DNA of 64,000 bases, taken from contig JAFEEB010000033.1 of the NCBI GenBank assembly GCA_018241325.1, positions 42,815-106,814 on the forward strand. Direction: 5' to 3'. Positions 24,402 through 32,976 of this stretch are shown here, one piece after another (positions within the stretch are counted from its first letter, which is position 1; the number at the start of each line of letters is the position of its first letter). The DNA is from Pseudomonadota bacterium. Lineage in GTDB: Bacteria > Pseudomonadota > Gammaproteobacteria > Burkholderiales > Burkholderiaceae_C. The notes under the pieces are model-generated. The model was not told the DNA's origin, ran no database searches, and was given only the letters and a program-made list of their open reading frames with translations. The position numbers were made by a program, and so were the translations under genes.

Positions 24402-25403
24402 ATGACCGATCTCTTATCGCTTTACCGCACCATGGTGCGCATCCGCGCCTTCGAGGACGCGGCCGAAGCTGCCAGCCAGGGCGGCGTGTCCTGGGGCGGC
24501 GCGGCCACCGGCGGCGGCGAGGTGCGCGTCAAGGGTCCGCTGCACCTCTCGACCGGGCAAGAGGCCGTGGCCGCCGGCGTGTGCGCGCACCTGCGCCCCG
24601 CCGACCTGCTGACCAGCACCCACCGCGGCCACGGCCACACGCTGGCCAAGGGCGCCGACACCACGCGCATGATGTGCGAGCTGTTCGGCCGCGCCCCTGG
24701 CACCAACGGCGGCAAGGGCGGCTCGATGCACATCGCCGATTTCTCGGTCGGCATGCTGGGCGCCAACGGCGTGGTGGCCGCCGGCCTGCCGATTGCGGTG
24801 GGCGCGGCGCAGGGGCTGAAGATTCGCGGTCAGGATGCGATCGCGGTGTGCTTTTTCGGCGACGGCGCCATCAACCGCGGGCCCTTCATGGAAGCACTGA
24901 ACTGGGCCGGCGTCTACCAGTTGCCGGTGCTGTTCGTGTGCGAGGACAACCGCGTCTCGGCCACCACCGACAGCAGCGCGATGACTGCCGGCCCCGGCGC
25001 CAGCGCGCGCGCCGCCGCCATGGGCATTGCCGCGATGCAGGTGGACGGCACGGATGTGCAGGCCGTGTCGGACGCCGCCGCCCAGTTGATCGCCGACATC
25101 CGCGCCGGCCACGGCCCGCGCCTGCTGCACGCGCTGACCGACCGGCACAAGGGCCACGTGTCGGTGGACCCGGCCACCTACCGCAAGCCCGAGGACGTGG
25201 CGGCCGCGCTGGCACGCGACGGCATCGCCCGCGCCCGCGCGCGCCTGGTCGAACAAGGCCAGGGGACGCAGGCGGAGCAGATCGAGCGCGCGGCCAAGGC
25301 CGAGATCGATGCCGCCGTGTCCGCCGCCAGCGCCGCACCACCGCCCGAGCCGAGCGCGGCCTACACCGACGTGCAGACCATTGGTGCGGGGGTGTGGGCA
25401 TGA
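24402..25403 (+). CDS. Thiamine-dependent 2-oxoacid (pyruvate/acetoin-type) dehydrogenase E1 alpha subunit
   Basis: A 333-residue E1 alpha chain. It has THRGHGHTLAKG, GTNGGKGGSMHIAD, and the thiamine-diphosphate motif GDGAINRGPFMEALNWA...EDN near residues 152-185. With the beta chain it would decarboxylate a 2-oxoacid or acetoin and pass the acyl group to a lipoyl E2. The tail (ADH-like, Ala/Pro-rich from about 300) may be a linker. The stop overlaps the E1 beta start (ATGA). No E2 or E3 gene lies in the window, so the complex must use components made elsewhere. Confidence 0.9.
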   Translation: MTDLLSLYRTMVRIRAFEDAAEAASQGGVSWGGAATGGGEVRVKGPLHLSTGQEAVAAGVCAHLRPADLLTSTHRGHGHTLAKGADTTRMMCELFGRAPGTNGGKGGSMHIADFSVGMLGANGVVAAGLPIAVGAAQGLKIRGQDAIAVCFFGDGAINRGPFMEALNWAGVYQLPVLFVCEDNRVSATTDSSAMTAGPGASARAAAMGIAAMQVDGTDVQAVSDAAAQLIADIRAGHGPRLLHALTDRHKGHVSVDPATYRKPEDVAAALARDGIARARARLVEQGQGTQAEQIERAAKAEIDAAVSAASAAPPPEPSAAYTDVQTIGAGVWA

Positions 25404-26380
25404 GCGCGATGCAAATGACTTATGCCCAAGCCGCCGCCTTGGCCTTGGCGCAAACCATGGACAAAGACCCCACCGTCATCGCCCTGGGCGAAGACCTGGG
25501 CCGCGGCGGCGTGTTCGGCCAGTACCGCGGCGCCGACGGCGCGCCGCTGGCGCAGCGCTTCGGCGCCGATCGCATCATCGACACCCCCATTTCCGAGGCC
25601 ACCATCGTCGGCGCCGCCGTGGGCATGGCGCTGGCCGGCTGCACGCCGGTGGTCGAGCTGCGCGTGGTCGACTTCGCCCTGTGCGCCATCGACGAGATCG
25701 TCAACCAGGCCGCCAAGAACCGCTACATGTTCGGCGGCCAGGGGCGCGTGCCCATGGTGATGCGCATGCCCATCGGCATCTGGTCGTCGTCGGCCGCGCA
25801 GCACAGCCAGTCGCTGGAGGCGTGGTTCGCGCACATCCCCGGTCTGGTCGTGGTCACGCCCGGCACCCCGGCCGACAACCACGGCCTGCTGCTGGCCGCG
25901 CTGGCGTCGGGCGACCCGGTGGTCTACATGGAGCACAAGGAGCTGTGGGGCACGCAAGGCGAAGTCACGCCTGGCGCCATGGTGCCGCTGGGCCAGGCGC
26001 GCGTGGTGCGCGAAGGCGCCGACGTGACCCTCGTGTCCTGGTCGCGCCAGATGCAGGCCTGCGAGCAAGCCGCCGCCCAACTGGCCGCGCAGGGCGTGCA
26101 GACCGAGCTGATCGACTTGCGCACGCTCTGGCCCTGGGACAAGGACGCCGTGCTGGCCAGCGTGGCCAAGACCGGCCGCCTGCTGGTGGTGCACGAGGCC
26201 GTGCAGGTGGCCGGCTTCGGCGCCGAAATCGCCGCCACCGTGGCCGAGCACACGGCAGCTCGCGTGGCCCGACTGGGCGCGCCGCGCATTCCCGTGGGCT
26301 ATGCCCCCGGCCTGGAGGCCGAATCGCGCATCGGCGCCGACAAGATCGCCGCGGCCGTCCACCGCTTGATCGAGCGATGA
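25400..26380 (+). CDS. Thiamine-dependent 2-oxoacid dehydrogenase E1 beta subunit
   Basis: A 326-residue transketolase-like chain: VIALGEDLGRGGVFGQYRG near residue 25, the interface segment DTPISEATIVGAAVGMALAG, and the pattern SWSRQMQACEQAAAQLAAQG before the C-terminal domain LIDLRTLWPWDKD. It forms an alpha2beta2 E1 with the preceding gene, with which it overlaps by four bases. It also overlaps the start of folA by four bases (ATGA), an unusual operon partner. Pyruvate, acetoin or branched-chain oxoacid are all possible substrates. Confidence 0.9.
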   Translation: MSAMQMTYAQAAALALAQTMDKDPTVIALGEDLGRGGVFGQYRGADGAPLAQRFGADRIIDTPISEATIVGAAVGMALAGCTPVVELRVVDFALCAIDEIVNQAAKNRYMFGGQGRVPMVMRMPIGIWSSSAAQHSQSLEAWFAHIPGLVVVTPGTPADNHGLLLAALASGDPVVYMEHKELWGTQGEVTPGAMVPLGQARVVREGADVTLVSWSRQMQACEQAAAQLAAQGVQTELIDLRTLWPWDKDAVLASVAKTGRLLVVHEAVQVAGFGAEIAATVAEHTAARVARLGAPRIPVGYAPGLEAESRIGADKIAAAVHRLIER

Positions 26381-26874
26381 AAGTCGGCCTGATCTGGGCG
26401 CAGGCGCGCGGCGGCGTCATCGGCAAGGATGGCGTGATGCCCTGGCATCTGCCCGAAGACCTGGCGCACTTCAAGCGCGTCACGCTGAACCACCCGGTCA
26501 TCATGGGGCGCAAGACTTGGGACTCGATCCCGCCGCGCTTTCGCCCCCTGCCCGGGCGCCGCAACATCGTCGTCACCCGCCAGACAAATCTGAATCAAAC
26601 AGGCCTGGAGCCAGCGACCAATCTGCGCGAGGCGCTACAATTTTGTGAGAATTCACCGCAAGTCTGGATTATCGGCGGCGCGCAGATCTACGCCCAGGCG
26701 CTGCCGCTGGCCGACGAGCTGGTGGTGACCGAGATCGACGCCGACCTTGAGGGCGATGCCTTTGCCCCCGCCATCGGCGCCGATTGGCAGGAGGTGGCGC
26801 GCGAGCCGTTCAACTCCAGCACAGGGCTGCGCGGCGCCTTCGTCACCTGGCGGCGCAAGGCATCGCGCACGTGA
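26377..26874 (+). CDS. folA: Dihydrofolate reductase
   Basis: Reduces dihydrofolate with NADPH, regenerating the cofactor used by ThyA. 165 residues: IWAQARGGVIGKDGVMPWHLPEDLAHFK (the substrate-binding Asp is in the LPEDL segment), VIMGRKTWDSIP, LPGRRNIVVTR, then the NADPH loop IIGGAQIYAQAL. Residues about 70-90 (NLNQTGLEPATNLREALQFC) are encoded by DNA resembling the dispersed repeat, yet the length matches the normal helix, so the enzyme should be functional. Start overlaps the E1 beta stop. Confidence 0.96.
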   Translation: MKVGLIWAQARGGVIGKDGVMPWHLPEDLAHFKRVTLNHPVIMGRKTWDSIPPRFRPLPGRRNIVVTRQTNLNQTGLEPATNLREALQFCENSPQVWIIGGAQIYAQALPLADELVVTEIDADLEGDAFAPAIGADWQEVAREPFNSSTGLRGAFVTWRRKASRT

Positions 26875-26932
26875 CTGCGGGGCGGCACCTCGATGCCACA
26901 CAATGCATCGGTCCCGCCCACCGCCACGCGCC

Positions 26933-28489
26933 ATGATCACCCCCGCATCCGACGCCCCCTTTCGCACCTTGCCCGATCTGATCGGCGAGCACGCCCGCCT
27001 GCGCCCCGACCATCCGGCCCTGCGCGACGAACACGACACGCTCAGCTACGCCGAGCTCGACGCGCTGATGGACCGCATCGCCGCCGCCTTGCAGCGCGAT
27101 GGCGTGCAGCCCGGCCAGGCCATCGCCATCTGCGCCGGCGCTTCGGTGCGCTACGCCGCCCTGTTCATGGGCGCGCTGCGCGCCGGCGCGGTGGTGGCGC
27201 CGCTGGCACCGTCCAGCACGGCCGAGGCCCTGGCCTTGATGCTGCGCGATGCCGAGGCACGCCTGCTGTTTGTCGACGCCGGCACCGCCGAGCGCCTGCC
27301 CGCGCCCGATCCTGCGCTACCGCGCATCGCGCTGGACGGCAGCGCCGGCGGCCGCGCCTGGGGCGACTGGCTGGCCCCCGCCGGCGCGCGCCCGCAGCCA
27401 GTGGCCATCGCGCCCGACGCGCCCTTCAACATCATCTATTCCAGCGGCACCACCGGCACGCCCAAGGGCATCGTGCAGTCGCACGGCATGCGCTGGTCGC
27501 ACATCCAGCGCGGCAGCGTGTACGACTACGGCCCGCAGGGCAGCACGCTGCTGGCCACGCCGCTGTACTCCAACACCACGCTGGTGGTCTTCGTGCCCAC
27601 GCTGGCCTATGGCGGCTGCGTGGTGCTGATGCCCAAATTCGACGCCCTGCACTACCTGCAACTGGCCCAGCAGCACCGCATCACGCACACCATGCTGGTG
27701 CCGGTGCAGTACCAGCGCATCATGGCGCTGCCGCAGTTTGGCCAGTTCGACCTGGGCGCCTTCCGCGACAAGTTTTGCACCAGCGCGCCGTTTCGCGCCG
27801 AGCTCAAGGCCGACGTGCTGGCGCGCTGGCCGGGCGGCCTGGTCGAGTTCTACGGCATGACCGAGGGCGGCGGCACCTGCATCCTCGACGCCCATCTGCA
27901 CCCCACCAAGCTGCACACCGTGGGCCGCCCCGCCGCCACCAGCGACATCCGCCTGATCGACGAGGACGGCCACGAGGTGGCGCCCTTTGATGCCGGCGAG
28001 GTGGTCGGCCACTCGCCCGGCATGATGACCGGCTATCACGGCCAGCCCGCCAAGACGCGCGAGGCCGAGTGGTTCGACGCGACCGGCAAGCGCTTCATCC
28101 GCACCGGCGACGTGGGACGCTTTGACGCCGACGGCTTTTTGACCCTGATCGACCGGCGCAAGGACATGATCATCAGCGGCGGCTTCAACATCTACCCCAG
28201 CGATCTGGAAGCCGCCCTGCGCCAGCACCCCGCCGTGCACGACGTGGCCGTGGTCGGCGTGCCCAGCGAGCAGTGGGGCGAAACCCCCGTGGCCTTTGTC
28301 GTGCCGAACACCGGCGCCACGGCCACGGCCGGCGAGCTCAAGGACTGGTACAACCAGCGCGCCGGCAAGACCCAGCGCCTGTCTGATCTGCGCCTTGTCG
28401 ATGCGCTGCCGCGCAGCGCCATCGGCAAGGTGCTCAAGCGCGAGCTGCGCGAGGCGTACGCTGTGGGGGAGCCGCGATCGCCGTCATAA
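26933..28489 (+). CDS. Acyl-CoA ligase (class I AMP-forming synthetase)
   Basis: A 518-residue adenylate-forming enzyme: P-loop-like YSSGTTGTPKGIVQSH near residue 170, EFYGMTEGGGT (A5), RTGDVGRFDADGFLTLIDRRKDMIISGG (A7/A8), PSDLEAALRQHPAV, and the catalytic Lys in AIGKVLKRELRE near the C-terminus. It should activate a carboxylic acid to the acyl-AMP and then acyl-CoA. The ATG at 26933 starts the conserved N-terminus; the open frame further upstream overlaps folA. The downstream Bug-type binding protein in the same direction suggests that an imported acid is the substrate. Confidence 0.88.
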   Translation: MITPASDAPFRTLPDLIGEHARLRPDHPALRDEHDTLSYAELDALMDRIAAALQRDGVQPGQAIAICAGASVRYAALFMGALRAGAVVAPLAPSSTAEALALMLRDAEARLLFVDAGTAERLPAPDPALPRIALDGSAGGRAWGDWLAPAGARPQPVAIAPDAPFNIIYSSGTTGTPKGIVQSHGMRWSHIQRGSVYDYGPQGSTLLATPLYSNTTLVVFVPTLAYGGCVVLMPKFDALHYLQLAQQHRITHTMLVPVQYQRIMALPQFGQFDLGAFRDKFCTSAPFRAELKADVLARWPGGLVEFYGMTEGGGTCILDAHLHPTKLHTVGRPAATSDIRLIDEDGHEVAPFDAGEVVGHSPGMMTGYHGQPAKTREAEWFDATGKRFIRTGDVGRFDADGFLTLIDRRKDMIISGGFNIYPSDLEAALRQHPAVHDVAVVGVPSEQWGETPVAFVVPNTGATATAGELKDWYNQRAGKTQRLSDLRLVDALPRSAIGKVLKRELREAYAVGEPRSPS

Positions 28490-28666
28490 ACAGCCGAACG
28501 CAGAGGACGCAAAGGATTCGCAAAGGGCGCAAAAAATACCGGGAATTTGCTTTCAAAAAGATAGCCTATGGACGTTGTTTTAAGCCGATTTCATCGTATT
28601 CAAGAAATTTTTCTGAATTTTTTACGCCCTCTGCGTGATCTTCGCGCCCTCTGCGTTCGGCTGTTT
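28488..28666. repeat. 179-bp element with 50-bp terminal inverted repeats (MITE-like or large palindromic repeat)
   Basis: Left arm 28488-28537 starts AAACAGCCGAACGCAGAGG; right arm 28617-28666 ends CCTCTGCGTTCGGCTGTTT. The arms match over their 50 bp with a few mismatches and frame a 79-bp A/T-rich centre. The inner parts hold tandem CGCAAAGG/CGCAGAGGG units, a motif of widespread bacterial repeats. The left end includes the last two bases of the ligase stop codon. Confidence 0.8.
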
Positions 28667-28708
28667 ATTTCCCTCTCGTCTGCAAAGACCTTCAACCCGG
28701 AGACGACC

Positions 28709-29668
28709 ATGCAACGCCGCCCCTTCACCCTCGCCCTCGCCTGCACCGCGGCCCTGGCCGCCGCCGGCGCCCACGCGCAGGCCGACTGGCCCAGCCAGCC
28801 CATCACGATCATCGTGCCCTACGCCCCCGGTGGCACCACCGACGTCGTGGGCCGCGCGCTGGCCGCGGGCCTGACCCGGCAACTCAATCAATCGGTCATC
28901 GTCGAGAACAAGCCCGGCGCCGGCGGCACCCTGGGCATGGGCGAGATGCAGCGCGCCAAGCCCGACGGCTATCGCCTGACCCTGGTGCCCGTGAGCGTAT
29001 TTCGCCAGCCGTATGTGCAGAAGGTGAACTACGACCCCGTCAAGGACCTCGCGTACATCGCGTCTTTCACGGCCTACGACTTCATTCTGGCGGTGGCGGC
29101 CGATTCGCCGTTCAAAACCGTCAAGGACGTGGTGGATGCCGCCAAGGCCGACAAGAAGGGCCTGAGCTACGGCACGCCGGGCAAGTTCACCGGCAACCAC
29201 GTCACCATGTCGCTGCTGGGCAAAGCCGCGGGTGTCACCTTCATCCACGTGCCCTACAAGGGCGACTCCGAGGCCACCAACGCCCTGCTGGGCGGCCACG
29301 TGCAGGCCATCGTCAGCACCAACGGCATTCGCAATTTCATGGACTCGGGCAAGGTGCGCGCACTGGCCATCGCCGCCGAGCAGCGCCCGCCCGCCTTTGC
29401 CCAGGTGCCCACCTTCAAGGAGGCCGGCTACGACGTGGTCGTGCCCTCCCCGCTGGGCCTGGCCGGGCCCAAGGGCCTGCCCGCGCCCATCGTCGAAAAG
29501 CTCGACGCCGCCATCAAGGCCGTGCTGGCCACGCCCGAGTGGCAGCGCACCATCGAGACCTACGGCATTCGCAGCGACTACCGCGACCACCGCGCCTACG
29601 CCGACTTCGCGCGCACGAGCTTTGCGGCCGAGAAGGCGATCGTGGAGTCGATCGGGTTGAATGACTGA
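28709..29668 (+). CDS. Bug/TctC family substrate-binding protein
   Basis: A 319-residue periplasmic binding protein with signal LALACTAALAAAGAHAQ (cleavage near residue 24), then the family motifs QPITIIVPYAPGGTTDVVGR, VIVENKPGAGGTLGMGE and HVPYKGDSEATNALLGG. The start ATG has an adjacent GGAGA; a longer open frame upstream runs through the inverted-repeat element and was rejected. It probably feeds the acyl-CoA ligase encoded just upstream, although no membrane transport subunits are present. Confidence 0.92.
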   Translation: MQRRPFTLALACTAALAAAGAHAQADWPSQPITIIVPYAPGGTTDVVGRALAAGLTRQLNQSVIVENKPGAGGTLGMGEMQRAKPDGYRLTLVPVSVFRQPYVQKVNYDPVKDLAYIASFTAYDFILAVAADSPFKTVKDVVDAAKADKKGLSYGTPGKFTGNHVTMSLLGKAAGVTFIHVPYKGDSEATNALLGGHVQAIVSTNGIRNFMDSGKVRALAIAAEQRPPAFAQVPTFKEAGYDVVVPSPLGLAGPKGLPAPIVEKLDAAIKAVLATPEWQRTIETYGIRSDYRDHRAYADFARTSFAAEKAIVESIGLND

Positions 29669-29804
29669 GCGCACCAACATCCGCGCTCACGCCTGCCCCT
29701 CGCGATTGAGCCGATGACTGAAAAGACGAAAGGCCGGCGTGCTGGCGCGCGGACCGAAGGCGGCGGCGCGCACCCCCTCAGGTGCGCATGACGGACGCCC
29801 TCTG

Positions 29805-30818
29805 TCAGGGCTGCTTGATGCCTGCGACCCGGACGAGACGCGACCAGCGGTCGATCTCCTTCGAGACATAGCTGGCATACAACTGGGAACCTTGAGCGGG
29901 GATGGTGAAACCGTTGGGCTCCATGAACTGCTTGATCGACGGGCTGGCCATGATCTTGGCCAGCTCGGTTTCCAACCGGGCCACGATGGCGGGCGGTGTG
30001 GCCTTGGCCACCGAGATGCCGGACCATGACACGGCCTCGAACCCGAAGTACCCGGCTTCGGACATGGTGGGCACGTCCGGCAGCAAACGGCTCCGGGCCC
30101 GGCTGCTGACCGCCAGCGGCTTGATTTGGCCGTCCTTGATGTAGCGCTCGGCCGCATCCACGTTGATGAAGATGGCATCGACATCGCCCTTCACGACGGC
30201 ATCCAGCAGGGGTTTTCCGCCGCTGTACGGGACGCCGCGGAACTTGCCGCCCATGCAGAGCTTTTCGCCTTTGTCCCCACGAATGCAGGTCTGCTGCATC
30301 TGAATCATCAGCTCCATCGCCATGTGGCCCGAGGCGGCCGGCGTATAGCCGTACTTGATGCCGGCGCCGTTCTTGCTGCCGTCGATGAGGGCCTTGACGC
30401 TTTGGTACGCACTGTCGGGCTTGACCACCAGGACGTTCGGCCCCTCATGCACCTGCGTGACATGAACGAAATCCTTGACCGAGTCGTAACCGACCGAGGG
30501 GTTCAATGCATGGGCCACGGCGTTCTGGCCGATTCCGGACTGGATCAGCGTGTAGCCATCCGCCGGTCGCTTGAGCGCGGCCAGCGTGCCCGTGACACCC
30601 CCCGCCCCGGCCAGGTTCTCGACCTTGACCGGCTGGCCCAGGGCCTTTTCCAGCTCGCTGGCCACCAGGCGCCCCATCTTGTCGCTGGTCCCTCCCGGCG
30701 GGAAGGGGACGACCAGCGTCAACGGCTTGCCCGGCCAAACACCTTGCTGCGCAACCGCCGCCGTCACGGCCACGAGCAGCGAAACGCCACAAACCAGCAT
30801 TCGCACCGTCTTTCGCAT
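29805..30818 (-). CDS. Bug/TctC family substrate-binding protein
   Basis: A 337-residue periplasmic binding protein. Signal peptide RMLVCGVSLLVAVTAAVAQ, then KPLTLVVPFPPGGTSDKMGR, VKVENLAGAGGVTGTLA and a Cys pair in MQQTCIRGDKGEKLCMGG that is unusual for the family and may form a disulfide loop. The start at 30818 follows GAAAGG; the frame is open much further upstream but only through A/T-rich intergenic DNA. It converges with the other Bug gene. Ligand unknown. Confidence 0.9.
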   Translation of the reverse strand: MRKTVRMLVCGVSLLVAVTAAVAQQGVWPGKPLTLVVPFPPGGTSDKMGRLVASELEKALGQPVKVENLAGAGGVTGTLAALKRPADGYTLIQSGIGQNAVAHALNPSVGYDSVKDFVHVTQVHEGPNVLVVKPDSAYQSVKALIDGSKNGAGIKYGYTPAASGHMAMELMIQMQQTCIRGDKGEKLCMGGKFRGVPYSGGKPLLDAVVKGDVDAIFINVDAAERYIKDGQIKPLAVSSRARSRLLPDVPTMSEAGYFGFEAVSWSGISVAKATPPAIVARLETELAKIMASPSIKQFMEPNGFTIPAQGSQLYASYVSKEIDRWSRLVRVAGIKQP

Positions 30819-31205
30819 TTTCGACCTTTCTTGATGCAGGATTTCGGAATTGGAGAGAGCACCGGCTGGACAGAGCCGGAACCGGGGCGCGCGACCTGGC
30901 CTGCGCGGCAACACCGCACCGCGGGCAACGACCCGATTCGCGATTTTTGTGTTTATTGTATTCCTTTGTATCAATTTTACGGGCGCGATCGGCACCGAAT
31001 TGCATCGATATTCTGGTTTTGCCAAAAATTGCCGGGTTCGCGTTGCACACCAGTCACCGACCCGCAGCGCACCGCCCATTTCGTGAGCAGCGCTCCAGAA
31101 ATGCCCCTGCCGGGCATCGCCTGACCTCGACGGCAACAGGGACTGCGCAGCCCTCGCCGGAACCGCCCACAATGGGTGCGCAGGCACAACAAGCGCCCCA
31201 CCGCC
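30819..31205. promoter_or_regulatory. 387-bp intergenic region with A/T-rich divergent promoter
   Basis: No gene. The middle (about 30940-31035) is the most A/T-rich stretch around here. On the minus strand it contains TTGATA and TACAAT-like elements. The sequence ATTGTATTCCTTTGTATCAA has two TTGTAT half-sites in tandem, of the kind bound by GntR-type regulators. It should hold promoters for the Bug gene (minus) and the DUF2945 operon (plus). Confidence 0.45.
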
Positions 31206-31421
31206 ATGACCACACCCTACAAAGTCGGCGATCGCGTGACGTGGAACTCCGAAGCGGGCCACGTCAGCGGTCGCATCACCAAAGTCCACCGGTCCGACTT
31301 CGACTGGAAGGGCTACACGCACCACGCCAGCGCGCACGACCCACAGTACGAGATCAAGAGCGACAAGACCGATCACGTGGCGGTGCACAAGGGCTCGGCG
31401 CTGCGCCGCAAGAGCGACTGA
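31206..31421 (+). CDS. DUF2945 (HVA1/TUDOR-like) family protein
   Basis: A 71-residue cytosolic protein of the DUF2945 family: YKVGDRVTWNSEAGHVSGRITKVH, then a strand-rich core, DPQYEIKSDKTDHVAVHKGSALRR. The fold is a small SH3/Tudor-like barrel; no function is known. The start at 31206 begins MTTPYKVGD; the in-frame ATG ten codons earlier lacks a conserved N-terminus. The stop lies four bases before the DUF488 gene, so they form an operon. Confidence 0.85.
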   Translation: MTTPYKVGDRVTWNSEAGHVSGRITKVHRSDFDWKGYTHHASAHDPQYEIKSDKTDHVAVHKGSALRRKSD

Positions 31422-31425
31422 GGCC

Positions 31426-31980
31426 ATGGCCGAGCGCCTGCCCTACTTCACCATCGGCCACTCGACGCTCTCGGTGGACGAGCTGGCCGCACACCTGCAC
31501 GCGGCGGGCGTGACGCGGCTGATCGACGTGCGCACCATCCGCCGCTCGCGCACCAACCCGCAGTTCAACCAGGACACACTGCCGCTGGCCCTGGCCGCGC
31601 ACGGCATCGGCTACGAGGCCATGGCCGACCTGGGCGGGCGGCGCGGCCGCCAGCGGGCGATAGCGCCCGAGGTCAACGGCCATTGGGACAACGCCAGCTT
31701 TCACAACTACGCCGACTGGGCACTGCAGGCGCCCTTTCGCACCGCGCTGCAAGAGCTGCGCGACAAGGGCCAGCGCGAGCGCTGCGCGGTGATGTGCGCC
31801 GAAGCCGTGTGGTGGCGCTGCCATCGCCGCATCATTGCCGACCACCTGCTGGCCGCGGGCGAGTCAGTGCGCCACATCATGGACGGGCACATCGACGAAG
31901 CCCATTTCAATGCCGGCGCGCAGGTGCAGGACGACGGCACGGTAAGCTACCCGGCTGCGCAGCAAGCACTGGATGTGTAG
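31426..31980 (+). CDS. DUF488 family protein
   Basis: A 184-residue cytosolic protein. Family motifs: FTIGHSTLSVDELAAHLHAAGV and LIDVRTIRRSRTNPQFN at the N-terminus, YEAMADLGGRR in the middle, and CAVMCAEAVWWRCHRRIIADHL near residue 125, whose Cys, Glu, Arg and His are the conserved polar set. DUF488 proteins are often linked with DNA repair or heme/iron stress, but the activity is unsettled. It is followed seven bases later by the exonuclease III gene. Confidence 0.9.
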   Translation: MAERLPYFTIGHSTLSVDELAAHLHAAGVTRLIDVRTIRRSRTNPQFNQDTLPLALAAHGIGYEAMADLGGRRGRQRAIAPEVNGHWDNASFHNYADWALQAPFRTALQELRDKGQRERCAVMCAEAVWWRCHRRIIADHLLAAGESVRHIMDGHIDEAHFNAGAQVQDDGTVSYPAAQQALDV

Positions 31981-31987
31981 CCCCATC

Positions 31988-32770
31988 ATGAAGATCGCCA
32001 CCTGGAACGTCAACTCCCTCACCGCCCGCCTGCAGCACGTGCTGGATTGGCTGGCCACCAACCCGGTGGACGTGCTGGCGCTGCAAGAACTCAAGCTCAC
32101 GGACGACAAGTTTCCGCATGAGGTGCTGCGCGCGGCCGGCTACGAGGCGGCGGTGTTCGGCCAGAAGACCTACAACGGCGTCGCCCTGCTGACGCGCGCG
32201 CCGCTGCAGGCCCAGGACGTGGCGCGCAACATCGCCGGCTTTGCCGACGACAACGCCCGCCTGATCGCCGCCACGCTGGATGCGCCGGGCGGGCCGCTGC
32301 GCCTGGTCAACGGCTATTTCGTCAACGGCCAGGCGCCGGGCACGGACAAGTTCGACTACAAGATGAGCTGGCTGCGCGCGCTGCGCGACCACCTGCGCGA
32401 GGAGCTGGCCGCGCACCCGCGCCTGGTGCTGGTGGGCGACTTCAACATCGTGCCCGAGGACCGCGACAGCTACGACCCCATCGGGCTGGCCGGCACCATC
32501 TTGCACACCGACGAGGAGCGCGGGCACTTCCAGGCGCTGCTGGGCCTGGGCCTCGTCGATTCGTTTCGCCTGTTCGAGCAGCCCGACAAGAGCTTTTCGT
32601 GGTGGGACTACCGCATGCTGGGCTACCAGAAGAACCGCGGCCTGCGCATTGACCACGTGCTGGTCAGCGCGCCGCTGCGGCCGCAGGTGCGGGCCTGCAC
32701 CATCGACCGCGTGCCGCGCAAATGGCCCAAGCCCAGCGACCATGCGCCCGTGACCATCACCCTCGGTTGA
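31988..32770 (+). CDS. xthA: Exodeoxyribonuclease III (AP endonuclease)
   Basis: A 260-residue EEP-fold nuclease for base-excision repair: cuts at abasic sites and removes 3' blocks. Catalytic set: Asn7 and Glu34 (KIATWNVNSL, ALQELKL), Tyr in YFVNGQAP, Asp/Asn in VGDFNIVPEDRD, the RIDHVLVS strand and C-terminal SDHAPV with the final His. The start at 31988 is the conserved MKIATWNVNS; five codons upstream remain open. Downstream lies a dispersed repeat that could end the operon. Confidence 0.96.
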   Translation: MKIATWNVNSLTARLQHVLDWLATNPVDVLALQELKLTDDKFPHEVLRAAGYEAAVFGQKTYNGVALLTRAPLQAQDVARNIAGFADDNARLIAATLDAPGGPLRLVNGYFVNGQAPGTDKFDYKMSWLRALRDHLREELAAHPRLVLVGDFNIVPEDRDSYDPIGLAGTILHTDEERGHFQALLGLGLVDSFRLFEQPDKSFSWWDYRMLGYQKNRGLRIDHVLVSAPLRPQVRACTIDRVPRKWPKPSDHAPVTITLG

Positions 32771-32830
32771 TATCAATTTGATAGCTGCTCGCGCCTTTGT
32801 GACGGTCGATGCAGCCTGATTTGACCTTTT
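32769..32830. repeat. Dispersed palindromic repeat, intergenic copy
   Basis: GATATCAATTTGATAGCTGC, TCGCGCCTTTGTGACGGTCGA and TGCAGCCTGATTTGACC: the clearest complete copy of the family in the window, directly behind the xthA stop. Confidence 0.8.
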
Positions 32831-32976
32831 ATTTGCCGGTGGCGGCCAAGGTCCAGCGCGCCGCGCGCGCCGCCGCCGGTAACCTGCACCGCCGTCAGGG
32901 TCACGTTTGCCGGTCAGCGGGAACGCCCCGACGCCTGCGTAGCATCCAATGACTGTCCGCAAGCAAGGAGTCCGGC

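Noticed and set aside
29805-31427. 540-codon version of the third Bug protein
   Set aside because: The extra 203 codons span A/T-rich intergenic DNA and two genes on the other strand. The signal peptide and Shine-Dalgarno fix the start at 30818.
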